64,000 nt of DNA from Termitomyces sp. T153 (taxonomy: Eukaryota > Basidiomycota > Agaricomycetes > Agaricales > Lyophyllaceae). Below, piece by piece: positions 22,021 through 36,325 of this stretch. The translations under genes were made by a program, and so were the position numbers. Position 1 is the stretch's first letter. Every line of letters starts with the position of its first letter. Under the pieces are notes generated by a model, which was given only the letters and a program-made list of their open reading frames with translations, did not search any database and was not told the DNA's origin. The DNA lies in contig JACKQL020000007.1 in assembly GCA_018296165.2 (NCBI GenBank), positions 1,054,001 to 1,118,000 of the forward strand. Reading direction: 5' to 3'.

Positions 22021-23862
22021 TCAGAGTTGTTTATCTTTGGTTCCTTATGCATGTCAGCTAGTATCCGAACCAAGATCAGCCACACTATCAGTCACTGGGA
22101 CTTGCCATCAAAAATGCTCACCTCCTACAAATTTGCATCGTCCCTGTTTGAAGAAATGACACTTGGTCGACAGCGAGCAATGATGACCATAGTAGCAATC
22201 GTCACCCCAAACACATACCTCTCCTGATATATGGTCATTAACTTTGCGGATCAAGGACACTAAACCCGACCTTTATTGATAGCGGGGCACGGCGCCTTCT
22301 TCGCATTCACGCGGATCTCGTTGAAATGCTCCGCCCCCAGGAGGTAATCATGCCCATATTTACAGTCTACACCGTGCTTACAGTTTGCCAGGTAGAACAA
22401 GGTACATGGAGGTGGTTTATCTTTGGTACAGATCAATGCAAAATCCCGGACGGAATGTTGATATAACGTACGTTTCGACAAGGGCTATGGATCATGGCAG
22501 TGGTCACGATGTGTTCTATTCACATGGCTTCGAACGACATTATCAAACTCACGATATTTGGGTTAACATGTCTCGATCCCCTGAAGGTCGGGATTGGGAG
22601 CTCGAGGAGATCGTCGCTCGCCTCACTTGTGGTACTCCCGCTCGAATCCAAATCAGGGGTTGGAACACGTTTTTGAGTGACCTGCACTGCCGACGAGTAA
22701 GTGGATGGCATGGAAAGCCGCCGCGTAGGGTCAGATCTCTCCGTTTCCATAGTGTGTTCGGGTGCAGCGCTAGCACCTTGATCTTGTTCGGAAGATCCTA
22801 GCGGTGTAGACATGGAAACTGGACACTCAACCGAGCCGGTTCGCGATGACTTCGCCGGAGCCACTTGGTTAAGTACCATTTGTGGGGGATGTGATAAAAT
22901 GACTAGTTTTTTCTCCAAGAACAATTCAGGAATTGTCAGAACGGGAAGTTCAAGGTCGACAATCCCCGCTGCCATTTCAGTATAGCTTCGGAGAAGAATC
23001 AGCTTCTGTTTGAAACCAGCAGTGATTTGTGATCTGAGATTGGTGACATAACCATTATCGTGGCATCCTATATGGGCGCCCACAATTCAGCGTAGAGTAT
23101 AAAAGAAAAATCTAGATGTCGAACTTACCACCAAATATAATCTTAAATGTCTGAGGCAAGCGGAGTTCGTCTTCAAGACGAGCTAGTAAGGAAAAATTAA
23201 TTTAGTGAATGGTGGTTTAAATTGGGTAAGAGAGTTAGCACCTTTGATCTTAGCATCGGCGGCCTCTTTGGCGTCACCAACATCCACCATTAGGAATCGT
23301 TCAGCCGCCTGATTGAATCCCATCACAAAATCATCGAATCTCGACTTCACGGTGATATTGCCGACACGTCCAAAGGTATCGACCAGCCCACGTTTGTTTA
23401 AAAACACATATACCCAGAGTTGATACTGGTTGGCTCCGAAATTCAAAGACAAATGTTGTAGGATATAGTCAGATAATTTCTGTGCCGCAGCGTGACCGCC
23501 TACTCTTCCTTGAGAGATCAATTCGGGAGAAAATATAGCGCCATCTCCGTCAAGGAGGACTACGACACGAAATCCCTGTTAGAGGTAGATCTAGACTTAA
23601 CAACGAACGACGAAGCAGTCAAGGATTCATATACCTTAATCTGATTTTCCAAGTCTTCCTTTTCTCTCACTGCGTCTTGCTTTACTTTTTCGAGTTGGCG
23701 CCGTTCTGTGTCAACATCATTGTAGGCCCTCTTATAAACGCTCAATTCGGCTTCAAGTTTTTGGATCTTCTCAGTATGGAAGGCTTCATTGCCCAACATT
23801 TGCAATATTTCGCCTTGTAAAGTATTACTTACTGAAAGAAAGACACGACATTTCAAACACAC
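22021..23862 (-). CDS. Coiled-coil / NYN-like / CCCH zinc-finger protein, copy B (5' exon unresolved)
   Basis: Tandem paralogue of copy A with the same order of parts. It has a coiled coil (FHTEKIQKLEAELSVYKRAY, then charged heptads to about 23640) and a central domain FRVVVLLDGDGAIFSPELIS, GRVGGHAAAQKLSDYI, FLMVDVGDAKEAADAKIK, LPQTFKIIFGGCHDNGYVTN and KQKLILLRSY. A Ser/Pro-rich linker follows, then CCCH fingers C-x7-C-x5-C-x3-H (CTLFYLANCKHGVDCKYGH), C-x8-C-x5-C-x3-H (CPAINKGEVCVWGDDCYYGH) and a third partial Cys cluster, with stop at 22021-22023. Conserved acidic residues in LLDGDG, VDVGDAKEAAD and GGCHDNG would suit metal binding in a nuclease; this is inference. The first exon upstream of 23862 could not be joined in frame with confidence. 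Confidence 0.75.
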
Positions 23863-23934
23863 CTCTCAGCTGTTCGAAGCAGAAGCCACTGTAAATACGC
23901 TCATGAGCTTGATCATAGTGATTCAATCGACCTC

Positions 23935-27018
<3,084 letters not shown>

Positions 27019-27266
27019 TACGCCTCTGTTAACAATCTCTTGGCTTTTTGTTTTCGAAGACGGAACTACTATTTTTGAGCATTGATTGATTGAAGTATTC
27101 CAGCATAGATATCCAGGTATATAATGTATCATACGAGTAGAGAGAGGTAGTGGCCGCTGCCTGCATATACCCAACTTCCATACATGTTGACCTGCGACGA
27201 AACAATTGATGTTTTAATAAACCTAGTAGGACCCAGTTAATATCATAATTTTACAGAAAGGATTAC

Positions 27267-30200
27267 TCATACCTCTAAAACGTATCTCTCTTCCTCTTTC
27301 AGACTTTCTAAATACTCGCCGGCCTTGACTGGATCGGAACCCTTATACTTCACGAGCGCATTTACCAGTGACTGGTAAACGTCCGGAACGGGCCATGTAG
27401 GTCCGCATAAATAGAATACGCCTTCATCATCGTGAAGCATCTTCGCGAGCGCCTCAGAGTCCTCAAGCATTTTGTGCTGGATATAAACCTTTTCAGGTCC
27501 GTCTCTGGAGAACGCTAAGCCAGCGCGGCTAATAATCCCATCAAGAATGAATGCCTCAATTTCCTCTCCGTAGAGGTATTCGGACGCTTGGTGCCGAGAT
27601 CCAAAGTAGTAATATATGGGACCAATCTCCTGTCCCTGCGAAGCGAGCATGGCGAAGTGTTGGAGGAAAGCGCGGAAAGGGGCCGCCCCAGTGCCGAGCC
27701 CAGCCATAATAATGGGCTGTCTGGGGTTAGGAGGCAACTGAAAAAAATACCAGGCGATTAGATCCTCATTGAAAGGAGAAGGGGTATTAAAACGGACCTT
27801 CATCACGCTGGGCTTGATAGATACCGTAACTTTCTGACCCACGCGCAGCCCTGCAAGGTATCTAGTACATTGCCCATACCGACGGGTGCCTGCGTATTCA
27901 TGATGAGTCAAATGAGGAATAAAATCTCAGCTTCAAACTCACCTGACGGAGTCATCCAATCAACCGTGACGACTAGAAGATCTACTCGATTGCCAACGAC
28001 ACTCTGAGCACTGGCGATGCTATAATGCCTTGGCTTGATGTCCCCAATCAATTCGCAAAGTTTCTCGATTCCCGGCTTCGCAGAGAAAAATTTCGCAAGT
28101 ACATCGACGAACGTGACGGTATCCTTGTCCGATAACTTTTTGTATGTCGCCGAGCCCTCGGGAGAACCAATGAAAAGCAAAGCATGACGGTCAACAGAGG
28201 TAGTGGCATATGCGGCGAGGTCGGTATAGAAAGACTTGGAGGGGTGGCCAAAGAGATCGATCTGCTGCTGGAGTGCCTGCAGAACCGTACGGGTGTGCAT
28301 CTTACCCTCACCGGCCGCAACAGGTATAGTAATGAGTGAGGTCGGGTCCACACCATACCACTTGCAGAAGTCAAGAACTTCTTGCTCGTCATTCCATCCA
28401 TGAACTCCGAGTGCTTCGCCAATAGCATATTTCAGTCCTGTGCCTGTGGTATCGAATTCGAGATGGAAGACATTGCGATCATACTCCAGCGGAGTAAGGC
28501 GACGGTTGACAGTACATGTGACCAGGTAGGTACGATCGAGACTCTCTGGGTGCAGAGCGGGATTTTGTGGATACTCCTCCGTTGATGTTTCTACAGGCGG
28601 AGAAAAAGCCGTAGGGAAAATGAGGTGCTTCGCGGCGTCGTGCCAAGAAGAAAGGTGAGCGCCGTTGACAACCGTCTCATCATCGGTCTCGACGGCAATG
28701 GCATTGAACTCGAAAGGTTGTAGGGGCGAGCCGACTTCGGGGGATTGTGTAAACTCCATCTCCTCCAAACTTGACCAAGCTTGTGCATTGATTTTCTCCA
28801 AAGCAATACCCTCGAAAATCTCGCCCAGGGTTGGTTGACCCACAGCCAGAACTTGAAGTTCTGTAGCTGCGCTACCAAGGTACAACCTCACGAATGCCAA
28901 ATATGTGAGGACAACTTGAAGAACATCCGACGCCGGACCAGAAGCTCCTGCTAGCTCAGTGGCGGAATCCTTCGCATTGAATGTGAAAAAACGAAGATCT
29001 CGTTCGATAATGAGAGACACCGCTTCTAGTGAAAGGTTAGAATAGAGTTCTTCCGCAGTCCAAGTAGTGGCCACAAGGATGGTGGCACCACGTTGGGCAT
29101 AATTAAGGACAGCGTGAGAGTTCAGAAGGTTCTGGTCGAGGATGGCGAGGAAGTCAACGGTGCCGTCATTCTGCCAATCAAAGGGCAAAGTGGCTGAAAA
29201 TGGGATAAAGTCGGTGACCTCGGATTTGGGCGACAAAGCTATGCGGGTGGCCGCAATGCCTCCGGGCTTCGAGAATGCGTCATAGTTAGTAAGTGAACGT
29301 ACACTAACACCTTTACTGGAAATAAATAGGGCTTCAACAATGCGTGGTAGAGCGGTGATGGGGGCTTGTGGTGCACCAAAAATGAGGACACGCTTGACAG
29401 TAGAGAGATCGAGCGGCGAGGTTTGAGCTGTTGGCACGAGGCTGGTGATGAATGCGGCGAAAGCATTATTTTTGTTCAAGTACTCGTGGGTTTGGGATGG
29501 AGTGATACGATGGGCATGCACTGAAATGTTGGGACTCTGTAATAGGGAACCAAAGACTTCAACATAGAGTGGCCCCTGGGTTGAGGTGTTCAGAACGTCG
29601 TCCACGACGTGGACGTTCACAACACTCGCGGGCAAAGCATTTCTGAGGGCGATCTCGTCCCATGGACGGAGAACATTGACAATTAGGACGCCCAGGCCAC
29701 CAGTGCGTTTGGCGATAGCAGCCGCAACCAACGCTAGAGGCCCATTGAGAATGACAAGCACGGTATGTGCCTGAGCATCTCCGACAAAATCGAAAAAATT
29801 GTATCCTGCGTTGTTGAGGACCTCAGAAACACTACCGCTACCCGTCTCTTTAAGAGAAGTCGGTGCGAGAGAGTGGCCAGTCTCCCTAGAACTTCCATAT
29901 TGGTCAAAGAAATGTAAGGTGTGGTAGTTGCTGAGCTTGTAGGAAAGTGAAGTGAAGTCGACGGTCTGCTGGGGAGTTGCAGAAAGGAGGACCACAAGGT
30001 TCTGCGGAAGAAGGTGCCATGCGGATGCGAGGGGTGCCAATGAATGTGAGAGGGAGAACGTTTCACCGAAAGAAAGAACGGCCGGAACCTGGATGACCAA
30101 TCTACTCGTACTAGTCGCGACTGGGATATGAGAGAGCGATGGGGCCATCATAGATAACCCACTAGGGGTAGTATATGCAGTTAACACGGCGCCCTTGACG

Positions 30201-30547
30201 GTATCCAGACTGGTTCCTTCTGACAGCCTTCCGACAAGGCTCAAACCAGCACCTGCTCGAGTCTGAAGGTCTACCACCGGTGCAGTGCCGGATCCAGACT
30301 TTGCCCATTCTTTGGTCCAAGTACCAAAGCCCACTTGTTCTGCAAGATCATAGATGTATACGGTAGAGCTAGAAGTGGCCCGCGAAGCAATGAATTCGAC
30401 AATGTTTGATGCCGAGAGACGGGGATTGTAATAAACTTCCCTGTCAAGGGTAGCTGAAGAGGCTTTTAATAGGGGAGATGGAGGCGATGATAGGGTTGTT
30501 GTCGATGATAATGGCGTCGAGACACCAGAGGACTTTGCAGTCGACAT
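27267..30547 (-). CDS. MET10: Sulfite reductase (NADPH) flavoprotein alpha subunit
   Basis: Three exons (30547-27943, 27889-27798, 27737-27267) encode about 1055 residues, matching the length of yeast Met10. The N-terminal two thirds are the PFOR-like gamma/core regions (RLVIQVPAVLSFGETFSLSH, GGLGVLIVNVLRPWDE). The C-terminal third is an FAD/NADPH ferredoxin-reductase module: YLVTCTVNRRLTPLEYDRNV, KPRHYSIASAQ (FAD binding), PIIMAGLGTGAAPFRAFLQH (NADPH binding), YYYFGSRHQASEYLYG, FYLCGPTWPVPDV and the C-terminus EERYVLEV. With the MET5 haemoprotein it reduces sulfite to sulfide in cysteine/methionine synthesis in the cytosol. Start is the ATG at 30545-30547; the frame extends upstream only from a GTG. 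Confidence 0.95.
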
Positions 30548-30843
30548 TTTGATACGATGTGAAAGACGGAGATGATCTCTTCGACGGGAACGCACAACGC
30601 CATTGCGTTTTTCCGTTTTTCCAAAAAAAACTTTTCACAGGGCGACTGAGCAATTCTTACTCAGAATCACGTCTTAGCTACGATCATGTGACGAGAATAC
30701 CCTGACTAAGGCGCGTTCCGATCGCGATTGTCGTGAAGCATGAAATCTTGAAGTCCTATTTCTAATCTGTCAGGGTTTTTCCTTACGCATTTCGCCCAAA
30801 TTATGGCGAGTAAGTCATATTATTCAGTATACTATTTACAAAC

Positions 30844-31903
30844 TCAGTCACGGACTGTGCTAAACAAGCGATCCCCCTTGTTTGCGGGGCGTCAGACAGT
30901 GAACATGTGGTCAAGAAAATGACACCTACAGCATCACCCAGTCCGGGGTTGATGAAACCTTCAGGCGTTAAATCTTGGTCGACACCGGCAGTCCATATCT
31001 GATACTGTTGAGCCCATGTCCGAATACCTGACACAGCCGAAGACTTACCTCGAGATCCGGATATTCGGATTGAATGTGGGCCAAACCTTGGTTGGAGGCC
31101 AGTACGCACAAAAGTTTGATATTCCTAACTGAAGTACGCATGGCATCAATTCTCATCGAACCCTACACACATGCGGATACTCACCAGGAATGCCCCAGTC
31201 TACAATCATGGCCAATGCGGCGCATGCAGTGCCACCTGTAGCGATCAGAGGATCAAGCAAAAATACTTGATCAACAGGTGGAGAAGAAGGCAATTTCGAA
31301 TAGTCTATGCCAAACGTCGGTAATGGAACACTATCTAAACTGATAAACTCACATTCTACAGGCTGTAGAGTGACCTTTTCTCGAAAGAGACCCAGATGAT
31401 ATACTGGTGCATTCCTGGAAAATGGTGTAGAGGTAGCGGAAAGTATGGTGGAAAGGCTCACGGGAAGAGGGACAACTGATCGTGCATCAGTAAGATAGTA
31501 GTTGATTTTTAGTTTGGGATGAACATACTAAAGCATTTGTCATTCCTAACCCCGCTCTCAGGATGGGTGTAAGACCGATCTTAGGCTTTATGGTTGATCC
31601 AGTGAATGGGCCGACAGGGGTTCTCTATCGAGAGCTTGATCAATATACTCGCTTGCAAGATATCTAAGCTAGCACATACTCCTTCAAAGCTCGATTGCTC
31701 AAGGGTACGGGTAGCTTCGATTCCCAAGATAAAGCTGATCTTGTAAATTCCCTTATATGTGGCCATTAGGACACATCGATGAGTGAGTTAGTGTTTCCCA
31801 CCTCTCGGAACTCCTTGGGGCCAGTCGTTGACTGTCGAAGCTTGGACAATTCTGCATCGACAACGGGATGAGATAGGATGTTAAGCTGTCCTGCGGAAGA
31901 CAT
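30844..31903 (-). CDS. FUR1: Uracil phosphoribosyltransferase
   Basis: Converts uracil plus PRPP to UMP in pyrimidine salvage; also the enzyme that activates 5-fluorouracil. About eight exons join to a protein of roughly 215 residues. It starts MSSAGQLNILSHPVVDAELS and KLRQSTTGPKEFRE, continues FILGIEATRTLE, KIGLTPILRAGLGMTNALL, NAPVYHLGLFREKVTLQPVE, then the PRPP loop DQVFLLDPLIATGGTACAAL and uracil-binding region VDWGIP, KLLCVLASNQGLAHIQSEYP and IWTAGVDQDLTPEGFINPGL followed by GDAV. The ending (VVRD, stop 30844-30846) is shorter than the usual GDRLFNT tail, so the last junction may be mis-spliced by me. It lies tail-to-head with RRP8 and MET10, all on the minus strand. Confidence 0.9.
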
Positions 31904-32035
31904 GGAAAGTCACAGCTTCGAAGTTGAGTTGAAGAGTGGCGTGAATCCATGTCTCTTATGGGTTTAATTGGGCTAGATAAGATTAGGCCATTCATTATCT
32001 TATCCGTACATACATCCTCGATCAAGCGAAAGTAA

Positions 32036-33390
32036 TCATCGACGTTTGTATTCACAAGGTTGGAGCAAGTTAGCTTTCAAAAGCATCTCTCCCCATTCTT
32101 CCTCACTTTTGCCTTTGCTTGCAACCTTCATGAATTCAAATAACGTGAAATGCGAGTTTGTAGCGTCCTATGATATGAGGTCAATGGCCAATCACAAGAT
32201 CATAAGAATCTTACTTTGGAGTTGAGCCGAAAACCGATCGAAGCGACAAGCTTCTGAAATCTCTCGACGTCGGTAAGACGACTTGCAACCTCCGCAATCT
32301 TCAGCTCCCCGCTGAATGAGAATTTTGAGCAATTCAGACGCATTTGGTAAAACTGCTAGATACTGACCCTGGTTTGAGTATCCGCCATGCTTCGCGAAGA
32401 CATTTAGGCCAGTTGGTGCCCATCAAACTGAGTGCACAGACAACCACATCCACAATGTGACCATCCCCCTCGGACCTCTCCTCCCGCGTGGGCTCAGAAC
32501 CAGGAAGAGGGATTTTAGTACAGATGTCAGCTTCTACCACGAAGGCTCCATCGGAAACAAGGTCGAAAGATACAACAGACAGTCCTTTTGGTATAAGAAC
32601 GCGGGCCATGGTCGCGTCGCCGCATCCCAAATCCGCAATAAATGTCTTTTGTGGGTATGTTGAAAGGACAGTGATGTAATGCTCCACGGGATTTGTGGGC
32701 CATGATTGGACTTGATGACGGAACCCCGCATGATACTATGTAGGTGGTAAATAGCGTCAGGTGAAGGAGAAGAGAAAGGAGCATACGTCTTCAAATACGC
32801 GAGGGTCTTCCCTCATCATCTTGTACGCTTGAGAACTATCTGATTTGTATAGACTCTCATTGATCATCCTGCAGAGGAAAGATAGTTAGCCGCATGAGGG
32901 CGCGTAGAACTCGAATTTCACCTGAAACGTGCACCATCGAGGCTTTCCTTCATTTCTTTCTGAAGGAGCGTGAGACCGGCAACAGATTGTGAATATTCTC
33001 TGGCATGCTTTTTCTTCGTCTTTTTCGAGTGTGGGGAGGAGGGATGTGATTGATCAAGAATTTTACGTGGAAGTTGCGCTGGAACCGCGCGTTTATCCGT
33101 GATGTCCTTTGTCGCCTTTTTTTTTTAAGTCGTTTTTCTGCCTTTCCATTATTGACGGGAGTAGCTACCTTTTTCTTTTTCTCCTTTTTTTCCTTCTTTT
33201 TTGGAGCCGCGCCCAAGTTGTCTGTTGAGGAACTTCTGTCCAATTGTTTGATGAGTGTCTCAAAATTGGCCTCTGCAGCCTGTAGGTCGTGAGGCTCAAC
33301 TGCGGAGCGCTTGCGTTTTTTTGACGTCTTGACAGCTTCTGCGATCGGAGGAGCGTCTACGGTCCACCCTGGGACGTCGAAGAGAGGCAT
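32036..33390 (-). CDS. RRP8: 25S rRNA (adenine-N1) methyltransferase, Rrp8
   Basis: Nucleolar SAM-dependent methyltransferase that makes m1A in helix 25.1 of large-subunit rRNA and supports pre-rRNA cleavage. The N-terminus (MPLFDVPGWTVDAPP) and a Lys-rich nucleolar segment precede the catalytic domain: KEMKESLDGARFRMINESLY, FEDYHAGFRHQVQSWPTNPV, motif I FIADLGCGDATMARVL, FVVEADICTKIPLP, motif IV VDVVVCALSLMGTNW, LREAWRILKPGG, RFQKLVASIGF and FEFMKVASKGKSEEEWGEML, ending PCEYKRR. The Lys-rich part contains an A10 tract (T10 at 33117-33126 on the plus strand) where the reading frame changes. A 53-bp intron with a poor, purine-rich acceptor (33116-33168) would restore it; otherwise one base is missing. 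Start is ATG 33388-33390. Confidence 0.88.
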
Positions 33391-33781
33391 GTTGGGTTGA
33401 CGATGAATCGATGATTACATCATGATGTGCGAAGTTCAAAACTATGGGTCATCTTATCATGATCATGAGTGTCGGCCGACTTTCGACCACTCTTTGCAAG
33501 AGATAGTAAGACTGATACTTTTTCGAGCATTGTTCTTTTGAGATGAAAACTGCAGCCATCCAAAATAGCGGGTCAGTGTCGGAGCAAAAGTTGGCGTCTA
33601 TTCGAATTCGAACACGCACACACAGCGTGACAGCGGTTCAACGTTGTCCTCACCATCTCGAGAATCACATCATGTGTACCGCAGAAGCGCTAGAAAGATA
33701 AACCAAACTTTAAATCGAGCCGGGAGCTCATAAAAGCATAAAAACCCGTGGTTAAACACCTTTCCCTCCCACGTTACGGAC
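33391..33781. promoter_or_regulatory. Shared divergent promoter of RRP8 and the HerA-like ATPase gene
   Basis: The start codons of the two genes face away from each other across 391 bp, so both 5' UTRs and core promoters must lie here. Several ATCATGAT-type palindromic hexamer/octamers occur at about 33415-33470. No clear TATA box is seen. Confidence 0.5.
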
Positions 33782-35616
33782 ATGTACTCTGACGTCGACA
33801 ATGATTCGGTAAGGCTTACGGTAATTTGACTCTGTATATGATCATTAACTTTTTTCTTGCTATAGGCAGAGTTTCTGTTGTTAGATGGGGACTCTGCCTT
33901 TTATCCAACTGCAATGGAAGCGCATGATCTTTCAACGGCACCTCTGATAACAAGAGAGGCATATGATTATGGTGGATATTCAAAATCATCCTCCCAATAC
34001 GGTGTTCTTGGTCGTGTGGTGTCAACCCAGTGAGTATTATATCGGACCACCCTCTTATCTTCTTTTGTTGCTTAACTTCATTGGTCCTCTCCAATTAAGT
34101 CAGAAATCTCTATGCGAAAAGCCTGATGATCCTCGCATATACCTGAATACAGTGTGTAGAAAGACAATTTCTAAGATACATATGTCTTACTTGCCTCTCA
34201 AGAATGCTCCATTCTCTGCGCTGGTATGCGGTGTCCAAGGTAAGTTTATCAACGTCTCGCAGAGCTTGGTCGATCTCTATATTCGATAGGATCTGGAAAG
34301 TCGCATACTGTTTCGGTCATTCTGGAAAGTATGATGTTATCCAATTGTCCATCAACGGGGTTGTTAAACAAAGCCCTCTCTGGGCTCGTTCTTCATTTTG
34401 GAGAAGGTGGCCCGAGCTCCCTTCCTAGTGAGGCAGCATGGCTTGCGATGTCAAGTTGTCTTGATGTTAACCCCCCTGAGGTTCGTGTTTTTGTGTCGCA
34501 GTCGTCTTTGAATACAATGAAGACGGTGTATGCACCTTTGGGGGAACATGTCACTGTGGAACCCTTGATGTTCTCCGAGTCTGAGCTGGATGCTCAGGCT
34601 TTCTTGTCTATGATGGCAATCGGATCATCCGATTCAGCGCCTTTGTATATCCAAGTCATCCTGGTGTGTAATGGGTCAGCTTGGTCTTTCAAATTACTCA
34701 CAATTCCTAATAGACAATACTTCGAGAGCTGGGCGAAAGCTATACGTACAAAGCCTTCATGCGGGAACTGGAAAATCAGAAGAAAAAATTCAATCCCAAT
34801 CAACTTTCGGGTTTAGATCAACGGATGTCTTTATTGACTTCGTTCTTGGCCAAGGACAAGAAAGGTTACGGCCTTACCCGTACCTCGAGATTCGCTGCCG
34901 GGAGGCTGACTATCATAGATCTCTCGGACCCGTTTATTGACCCAGCTTCTGCATGCGGCTTATTCGAAATCATAGTGCGATTGTTTGTTCGTTCTGATGT
35001 TGGAACTGGGAAGGTCTTGGTGGTTGATGAGGCACATAAAGTATGAGAATTAAGGTGATGACTTTTCCTTTGCTGAACTTCTAGCCATTAGTATCTGTCA
35101 TCTAGCCGTGGCACATCCGGATTAACAAAGGCGCTTTTGATGCTGACACGCCAGCAAAGACATTTGTCTATGCGTGTTATCATCAGTACGCAAGGTGGGT
35201 ACATATGGTCTCCGATAAATCCAAGTTTTGAGCCAATCTTTGTTGCGTTGGCCAGAACCGACTGTTGTGCCACCCGTACTTCTTGACCTATGCTCTGTTG
35301 TTTTTCTGCATCGTTTTTCTTCACCATCTTGGTGGGAGCATGTCATCAAGCATGTTTCGGCTGATTTTGACGGCAGTGATGCCTTTGACAAGGTTGTCAA
35401 GCTCCATGTAAGGTCTCGAAAAATCACTGGATGCGACTCTAAATGAAATACCAGACTGGTCAAGCAGTTGTTCTCGCGCCCTCAGCACTTGGGACGTTTG
35501 CCTCCCGCTCTGCTGGAAGAGTGCTTGACCGATTTGGGCGGCGATATCTGATCATGAAGACTAGGAAGAGGGTCACCCAGGATGGTGGTGCTTCAGTTCT
35601 TGTTATTGATATCTAG
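33782..35616 (+). CDS. P-loop ATPase of HerA/FtsK-like type, basidiomycete hypothetical
   Basis: About eight exons. The short first exon (MYSDVDNDS) leads to AEFLLLDGDSAFYPTAMEAH, SQYGVLGRVVST and DDPRIYLNTNAPFSALVCGV, then Walker A (VQGSGKSHTVSVILESM). A middle region follows with GLVLHFGEGG, EVRVFVSQSSLNTMK and TILRELGESYTYKAFMRELE, then a Walker B GKVLVVDEAHKYL, a TKALLMLTRQQRHLSMRVII helix-strand, the sensor ISTQEPTVVPPVLLDLCS, and a basic C-terminus (RVLDRFGRRYLIMKTRKRVT). The DEAH plus STQxP arrangement is that of HerA/VirB4-like translocases, not of AAA+ or ABC proteins. In bacteria and archaea these move DNA or protein; the fungal substrate is unknown. Frame is intact throughout, with stop at 35614-35616. 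Confidence 0.75.
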
Positions 35617-35650
35617 TGCTCCTTGGAAGGGGCATGTAATGTTTCATACT

Positions 35651-36109
35651 CTAATCCATCAACCAAGGTGACTCTTTGATCTTCATTATATCCCAGTCTT
35701 CACCTTCTTTCTTGATTGTTACAACATTTTGGACCTCTTCGCTCCCCAAACGGCCTCCATTGTACAAGTGAGGAAAAACACCATCATCACCAATGTCTCC
35801 AGGCTCTACAGAAATATAAGAACCGATGAACTTTAAAGCTACTGTTAATTTTCGAATGAGTTCACCGTTGTCTTTTGAAGAGGTTTCCCAACGAATATCT
35901 CGTTCAATTTTCCTGTACTCGATCCGCAATATGTGTATCTTCGTTTCACTCGCAAAAAAGCGACTCAGTGTCCCGGGGAGCTGCTTCGCAGTAGACAGAT
36001 GGATGAACCCGTCTCTTGCGTCGAGGGAGCTCAGGGGAAGCCGTTCTGGTAAGGGAAGTACAATCAAATCCGAGGGAACGATTTTGTAGATGTAGGTAGG
36101 AATCGACAT
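35651..36109 (-). CDS. DUF952 family protein
   Basis: Small cytosolic protein of unknown function related to bacterial DUF952 proteins and to a fold seen near ADP-ribosyltransferase-like domains. The visible family signatures are TYIYKIVPSDLI, LDARDGFIHLSTAKQLPGTL, RFFASETKIHILRIEY, DIRWETS and VFPHLYNGGRLGSEEV. The uninterrupted frame encodes 152 residues, but it contains a perfect 60-bp GT-AG segment (35806-35865, with ATTAAC branch-like sequence). Removing it gives a 132-residue protein that fits the family better, so I predict two exons, 35866-36109 and 35651-35805. The ATG at 36107-36109 is chosen over an upstream one because the family begins just before YKI. Its 3' end is 34 bp from the stop of the convergent ATPase gene. 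Confidence 0.85.
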   Translation of the reverse strand: MSIPTYIYKIVPSDLIVLPLPERLPLSSLDARDGFIHLSTAKQLPGTLSRFFASETKIHILRIEYRKIERDIRWETSSKDNGELIRKLTVALKFIGSYISVEPGDIGDDGVFPHLYNGGRLGSEEVQNVVTIKKEGEDWDIMKIKESPWLMD

Positions 36110-36325
36110 TTTGGAGGATAGCCAGATGACAACAGGAGTCGGACGGACCGTTGCAACTAGTACATCGCCATCGTTCGCGATATAACTTACGTACATATGA
36201 TAGGATCAAAAATTACGCATAACACGTGAACCGATACTTCTTATCCTTAGTGCTCGCTTGGTACATAGCAACACAAGAAAATATACTTCTACATAGACAG
36301 GTATTAGAACATTCTCTAAATATTA

